NCBI GenBank assembly: GCA_016929355.1
Contig: JAFGJA010000091.1
Span: forward strand, 1 to 9,199
Reading direction: 5' to 3'
From: Anaerolineae bacterium
Lineage (GTDB): Bacteria > Chloroflexota > Anaerolineae > Aggregatilineales > Aggregatilineaceae
DNA: 9,199 bases
Part shown: one piece after another, positions 6,408-9,199 of the stretch
Layout of the letters: the number at the start of each line of letters is the position of its first letter
Position numbering within the stretch: position 1 is the stretch's first letter
Notes under the pieces: model-generated
The model's input: only the letters and a program-made list of their open reading frames with translations
Databases searched by the model: none
What the model was told of the DNA's origin: nothing
Made by a program: the position numbers and the translations under genes

Positions 6408-7159
6408 GATTCTGATGATTCCGATCCCCAATCCATCACCGGAATCTGGTAACGCGCCAACCGGGATCGATAGCGTTTGATGATCGCTTTGTTGTGCGCG
6501 TCACCTTGTGGCAAATTGGCGCTGATGAAGACCGGCGGATCGATCCCGCGCTCCGAGAGCAACGCCGCCGCCTGCACCGTCATCGACTGCACAATCGACA
6601 CCCCGACCAGCGTTGAAGTCGCGCCGCTCTTAAAGTTACCGCCCGGCAGATCAAGCCGCGCATCCCCCGGAATACCGTGGGTGTTGATGACAATATCGGC
6701 CAACTCGTACAATTTTTTGCCGCTTGAATGGCGCGACGCAACCGCTTGGCTGTGCGCTAAGGCAGTGATGGCGATCACACTGAGGCCCGCCGCTTTGCAC
6801 AACATCGCCATTTCGACGGGGACGGGGTTAATGCCGGAATTGGAGATCAGGATCATCACGCTCCCGGCGCGCAGTTCGTAGCGGCCCGCGATCACCTGAG
6901 CCATCCCTTCGAGGCGTTCGGCGTCACCGTGCGCGACATCCTCCATCGCCAGGAAAGGGACCAAGCCGCCTGCGCGTCCGGCAGCGTCCTGCGCGATCAA
7001 GGTCGAATGCCCGCTCCCATAGAGCAAGACATCCTTGTCATCAGCCAACGCATCCGCCACCATCACGGCGGCGGCACGGATCGCGGGGCCAGATTCGCGC
7101 TGCACAGTCTGCAAAAGATCAATCGCCAATGAGAAATAGTGATCAATATAATCAGTCAT
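6404..7159 (-). CDS. UPF0309-type SIS-domain sugar-phosphate protein
   Basis: Predicted phosphosugar-binding SIS-domain protein (251 aa) of the UPF0309 type; members have no well-established reaction. It has a helical N-terminus (about 1-35), LLYGSGHS at 45-52, GRAGGLVP at 61-68, ISNSGINPVPVE at 105-116 (phosphate-binding serines) and the family-typical FISANLPQGDAHN at 211-223. Unlike MurQ etherases it is short and lacks the usual C-terminal helical extension. ATG at 7157-7159 follows AAAAGGA (7171-7177) with an 11-nt spacer. It is the first gene of the minus-strand block, directly opposite the transporter genes, and is coupled by an ATGA overlap to the ROK kinase. An isomerase, etherase-like or deaminase-like role on the kinase product is plausible (inference). 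Cytosolic. Confidence 0.85.
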   Translation of the reverse strand: MTDYIDHYFSLAIDLLQTVQRESGPAIRAAAVMVADALADDKDVLLYGSGHSTLIAQDAAGRAGGLVPFLAMEDVAHGDAERLEGMAQVIAGRYELRAGSVMILISNSGINPVPVEMAMLCKAAGLSVIAITALAHSQAVASRHSSGKKLYELADIVINTHGIPGDARLDLPGGNFKSGATSTLVGVSIVQSMTVQAAALLSERGIDPPVFISANLPQGDAHNKAIIKRYRSRLARYQIPVMDWGSESSES

Positions 7160-7202
7160 GACTCAAACCGTCCTTTTCGTCTAAACATAAACCATTTTTT
7201 CT

Positions 7203-7242
7203 AAGCATACTATCTAATTGACATTTCTCTAGAGTTATGCTT
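7203..7242. repeat. Spaced inverted repeat AAGCATA / TATGCTT flanking the -35 box
   Basis: Arms AAGCATA (7203-7209) and TATGCTT (7236-7242) are perfect 7-bp inverted copies, 33 bp apart centre to centre, or about three helical turns. They bracket the TTGACA box, and the right arm overlaps the extended -10. This could be a second regulator site or chance, since the arms are short and AT-rich. Confidence 0.3.
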
Positions 7243-7246
7243 GAAT
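7218..7246 (+). promoter_or_regulatory. Sigma70-type promoter of the sugar-transport genes
   Basis: A consensus -35 TTGACA (7218-7223) is followed after 17 bp by TTGAAT (7241-7246), preceded by TGC (7238-7240) as an extended -10. Transcription would start near 7252-7254, inside the 28-bp palindrome, leaving a leader of about 145 nt before the binding-protein gene. No equally convincing minus-strand promoter for the SIS gene was found in the interval. Confidence 0.55.
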
Positions 7247-7274
7247 GTATAGAGTGGGCTAGTCCACTCTATAC
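7247..7274. promoter_or_regulatory. dre-like operator palindrome (DasR/NagR, GntR/HutC type)
   Basis: Perfect 11-bp arms GTATAGAGTGG (7247-7257) and CCACTCTATAC (7264-7274) flank a CTAG centre (7259-7262). Only one symmetric pair of the 28 positions is mismatched (G7258/T7263). The 16-bp core AGTGGGCTAGTCCACT matches the DasR dre form AGTGGTCTAGACCACT at 14 of 16 positions. It sits just downstream of the -10 and over the predicted transcription start, the classic place for a repressor that blocks initiation. It also lies between the divergent SIS and transporter genes and could serve both. The regulator gene is not in the window. Confidence 0.6.
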
Positions 7275-7398
7275 CACAATTTAATCCTAGCATAGATTTT
7301 TGAATTGCGCTTAAAAACGAAATCTGCCAGAATTGTGAGTAGCATTGGACTACACTTAACCGGTAAATTACGTTTAAGCAGGTTTATAGAGGAGCAAT

Positions 7399-8673
7399 AT
7401 GATGAGAAAGCTGGTTTTACTTGCAATTGTTTTGGTGATGATGATTTCGACGGCTGGCGTGCAAGCGCAAGACGAAAAAGTCGAACTCGTCATGGGCAGC
7501 TGGCGCACCGAAGATATTGAGCAGTGGGAAGTCATTCTCAAAGTCTTTGAAGCGCAATACCCCAACATCGACGTGAAATTTGAGCCGACGCTCAATACCG
7601 AATATAACTCCCAGATTCAGACCTTGCTGGAAGCTGGCGAAGGTCCCGACCTCGTGACCTGCCGCCCGTTTGACGTGGCCTTGACCTGGTACGAAATCGG
7701 CGGTTTGGCGAATCTCATCGACCTGCCCGGCCTGGAAAACTTCAGTGATGTCGCGCTGGGCGCATGGTCAACCGATGACAAAAGCGCCACCTACTGCGTG
7801 CCGATGGCCGCTGTGATCCACGGCTTCATCTACAACAAAGACGTATTTGATGACCTGGGCCTGGAAACGCCACGTACCGAAAGCGAATTCTTCGCCGTGT
7901 TGGATGCCATTAAAGAATCCGGCATGACCCCGATTGCGATGGGAACCAAGGACAACTGGGCGATCTCAACGATGGGCTTCAACAACCTGTGGCCGAACTT
8001 CTGCGACGGTGAAAACACCCGTTTGGCGCTGATCGCGGGCGAAGCCAACATGACCGATCAATGCTTTGTTGATACGTTCGCCTCGATCCAGAAATGGGCC
8101 GATTACATGCCGGAAGGCTTCCAGTCAATTGGTTACGCCGATACGCAGCAGTTGTTTCCGTTGGAACTGGCCGCGATCTACCCGGCAGGCTCATGGGAAA
8201 TCCCGTTGTTCAACAGCCTGGCCGAATTCGAAATGGGCGCGTTCCGTCCGTACCAGCCCGATGACCGCGCGGCGGATGACTGCTGGATTGACGATCATGT
8301 CGATATTGCGGTTGGTATGAACGCCAACACCGCCCACCCCGAAGAAGCACGTATCTTCCTCGAATGGCTGACCTCGCAGGAATTTGCCCAGGTGTTCTTC
8401 GACAACCAACCGGGCTTCTTCCCGCTCGGCCAGTACGAACTGAATCCGCCCACCGATCCATTGGCGGCAGCTTTCCTGTCATGGCGCAGCGAATGCAGCC
8501 CAACCATCCGTCTGTATGATCAATATCTGCGTCGCAACTCGGAACACGATACGACCAGCGTTTACCTCTATGCCAACATGCCGCTCTTGCTGGACGGCCA
8601 GTTGACACCGGAAGAAATGGCCGAACTGACGCAGATCGGTATCGACAACCAACCCATTCGGGCTGGCAAATAG
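7399..8673 (+). CDS. CUT1-type sugar ABC transporter substrate-binding protein
   Basis: Predicted extracellular sugar-binding protein of the bacterial family 1 (UgpB/MalE-like) type, 424 aa. Residues 1-24 form a signal peptide (MRK charge, hydrophobic LVLLAIVLVMM core, VQA cleavage-like site). The mature part shows SWRTEDIEQWEVILKVFEAQYPNIDVKFE near 34-62, LLEAGEGPDLV at 76-86, FIYNKDVFDDLG at 143-154 and the C-terminal HPEEARIFLEWL at 313-324. There is no lipobox cysteine, which is unusual if the host is a single-membrane bacterium. Six cysteines (88, 133, 202, 222, 295, 366) occur in the mature protein and could form disulfides. GAGGAG (7389-7394) is 4 nt from ATG 7399 and 7 nt from ATG 7402, so translation may start at the second. 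It is the first gene of the transporter operon under the palindrome-bearing promoter. Ligand class: sugar, probably oligosaccharide or amino sugar. Confidence 0.93.
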   Translation: MMRKLVLLAIVLVMMISTAGVQAQDEKVELVMGSWRTEDIEQWEVILKVFEAQYPNIDVKFEPTLNTEYNSQIQTLLEAGEGPDLVTCRPFDVALTWYEIGGLANLIDLPGLENFSDVALGAWSTDDKSATYCVPMAAVIHGFIYNKDVFDDLGLETPRTESEFFAVLDAIKESGMTPIAMGTKDNWAISTMGFNNLWPNFCDGENTRLALIAGEANMTDQCFVDTFASIQKWADYMPEGFQSIGYADTQQLFPLELAAIYPAGSWEIPLFNSLAEFEMGAFRPYQPDDRAADDCWIDDHVDIAVGMNANTAHPEEARIFLEWLTSQEFAQVFFDNQPGFFPLGQYELNPPTDPLAAAFLSWRSECSPTIRLYDQYLRRNSEHDTTSVYLYANMPLLLDGQLTPEEMAELTQIGIDNQPIRAGK

Positions 8674-8700
8674 CATCTCAGTTTTACTTATGATTAGGTC

Positions 8701-8737
8701 GCTGGGGGCGTGTTCACCTACGTCCCCAGCGTTTTCT
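8701..8737 (+). terminator. Stem-loop with short T-run between binding protein and permease genes (attenuator or mRNA stabiliser)
   Basis: Positions 8701-8712 pair with 8719-8730 in a 12-bp stem that includes two G-U pairs, with a 6-nt loop TTCACC, followed by GTTTTCT. It lies 27 bp after the stop of the binding-protein gene and 18 bp before the permease ATG. Such structures commonly let the binding protein be made in excess over the membrane components by partial termination or 3'-end protection. Confidence 0.6.
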
Positions 8738-8748
8738 GGACACAACCC

Positions 8749-9199
8749 ATGGTATCAACAAAACGTGCGCAATGGCACCACCTATTAGTTTTTATTGGCC
8801 CAGCAGTTGTTATCTACACCTTATTCATGGCCTATCCCCTCGTTGACTCGCTGCGACTGAGTCTATACACGCGCGAGGGGAGCGAAATTCACTATGTTGG
8901 GCTGCAAAATTTTGATCGGCTGTTCAACGAATCGATCTATAGTGACCGGCTTTGGGACGCAATTCAACATAACTTCAAGTGGTTTATCCTGTTTATGCTG
9001 ATCCAGAACCCGGTGGGCTTGCTGCTGGCAACGTTAGTCGTTTCGCCCAAACTCAAGGGCAGAAATTTTTACCGCACCATCATTTATGTGCCCACGACCA
9101 TGTCGATTGTGATCATCGGCTGGATTTGGACTCTGATGCTGAATCCCCTGTGGGGCATTGTCAACGACGCGCTGAAATCCGGGGGCCTGGGATCGATCA
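8749..9199 (+). CDS. Sugar ABC transporter permease, MalF/UgpA type, partial at the right edge
   Basis: First 150 residues of an inner-membrane permease of the binding-protein-dependent (CUT1) type. Visible segments are a first membrane helix at about 12-32 (LLVFIGPAVVIYTLFMAYPL), the family-typical YVGLQNFDRLF at 49-59, a second helix at about 77-97, the KGRNFYRTIIYVPTTMS motif at 103-119 and a third helix to about 132. The EAA loop that contacts the ATPase lies beyond the window. ATG at 8749 has only a weak ribosome site. An in-frame GTG at 8710 lies inside the stem-loop and is unlikely to be the start. It continues the operon begun by the binding-protein gene; a second permease would be expected next. 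Confidence 0.92.
   Translation, partial: MVSTKRAQWHHLLVFIGPAVVIYTLFMAYPLVDSLRLSLYTREGSEIHYVGLQNFDRLFNESIYSDRLWDAIQHNFKWFILFMLIQNPVGLLLATLVVSPKLKGRNFYRTIIYVPTTMSIVIIGWIWTLMLNPLWGIVNDALKSGGLGSI

Noticed and set aside
7344..7359. Possible second dre-like half-site (ATTGGACTACAC)
   Set aside because: Only the left half resembles the operator; the right half does not match and there is no symmetry.
7309..7379. Long-range pairing GCTTAAAAACG with CGTTTAAGC in the transporter leader as a riboswitch-like element
   Set aside because: Needs a 2-nt bulge across a loop of about 50 nt, is AT-rich, and no known riboswitch core is seen.
8710..8712. In-frame GTG as an earlier start of the permease
   Set aside because: It lies inside the stem-loop, lacks a ribosome site and would add residues not typical of the family N-terminus.
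1..9199. CRISPR array, phage or transposase genes
   Set aside because: No regularly spaced direct repeats, integrase, transposase or phage genes are visible; the repeats present are dispersed intergenic hairpins.

Overview
The window looks like chromosomal DNA of a free-living heterotrophic bacterium with fairly high GC. A member of the Chloroflexota (Anaerolineae-like or a relative) is the best guess. This rests on gene content (DUF5060-type glycosidase, BchC-like MDR dehydrogenase, UPF0309 SIS protein next to a ROK kinase, CUT1 sugar transporter) and on the style of GC-rich intergenic repeats. It is an inference from style, not a phylogenetic result. All protein identifications come from reading motifs; no database search was run.

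Left block (1-1753, minus strand): a group-1 (GT4) glycosyltransferase that runs off the left edge lies downstream of a WecG/TagA/CpsF (GT26) glycosyltransferase. The pair looks like part of a polysaccharide or cell-surface glycan cluster. A short interval (1754-1900) with back-to-back promoter-like elements separates it from a plus-strand gene for a cytosolic DUF5060/DUF4038-like/DUF5605 glycoside hydrolase (1901-3346).

Middle block (3347-7159, minus strand, transcribed right to left): UPF0309 SIS-domain protein, ROK sugar kinase (ATGA overlap with the SIS gene), zinc-ligand-poor MDR dehydrogenase, and PIG-L/LmbE deacetylase. The PIG-L gene ends directly against the glycoside hydrolase gene, tail to tail with no base between the stop codons. 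The gaps inside this block hold dispersed hairpin repeats, and several genes end exactly at a repeat edge.

Right block (7160-9199, plus strand): a 239-bp divergent control region, then a CUT1-type sugar-binding protein with a signal peptide, a strong stem-loop, and the start of a MalF/UgpA-type permease that runs off the right edge. The control region carries a TTGACA promoter with an extended -10. A near-perfect 28-bp palindrome lies over the predicted transcription start. The palindrome core (AGTGGGCTAGTCCACT) differs at two positions from the dre operator type (AGTGGTCTAGACCACT) bound by DasR/NagR-type GntR/HutC repressors of N-acetylglucosamine metabolism.

Working model (inference): the transporter imports an amino sugar or an amino-sugar-containing oligosaccharide. 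The glycosidase and PIG-L deacetylase trim it in the cytosol, the ROK kinase phosphorylates the monosaccharide, and the SIS protein and dehydrogenase convert it further. A GntR/HutC repressor encoded elsewhere would control the divergent promoters. The operator, the ROK kinase and the PIG-L deacetylase all point to amino sugars, but the exact substrate is not fixed by the sequence.
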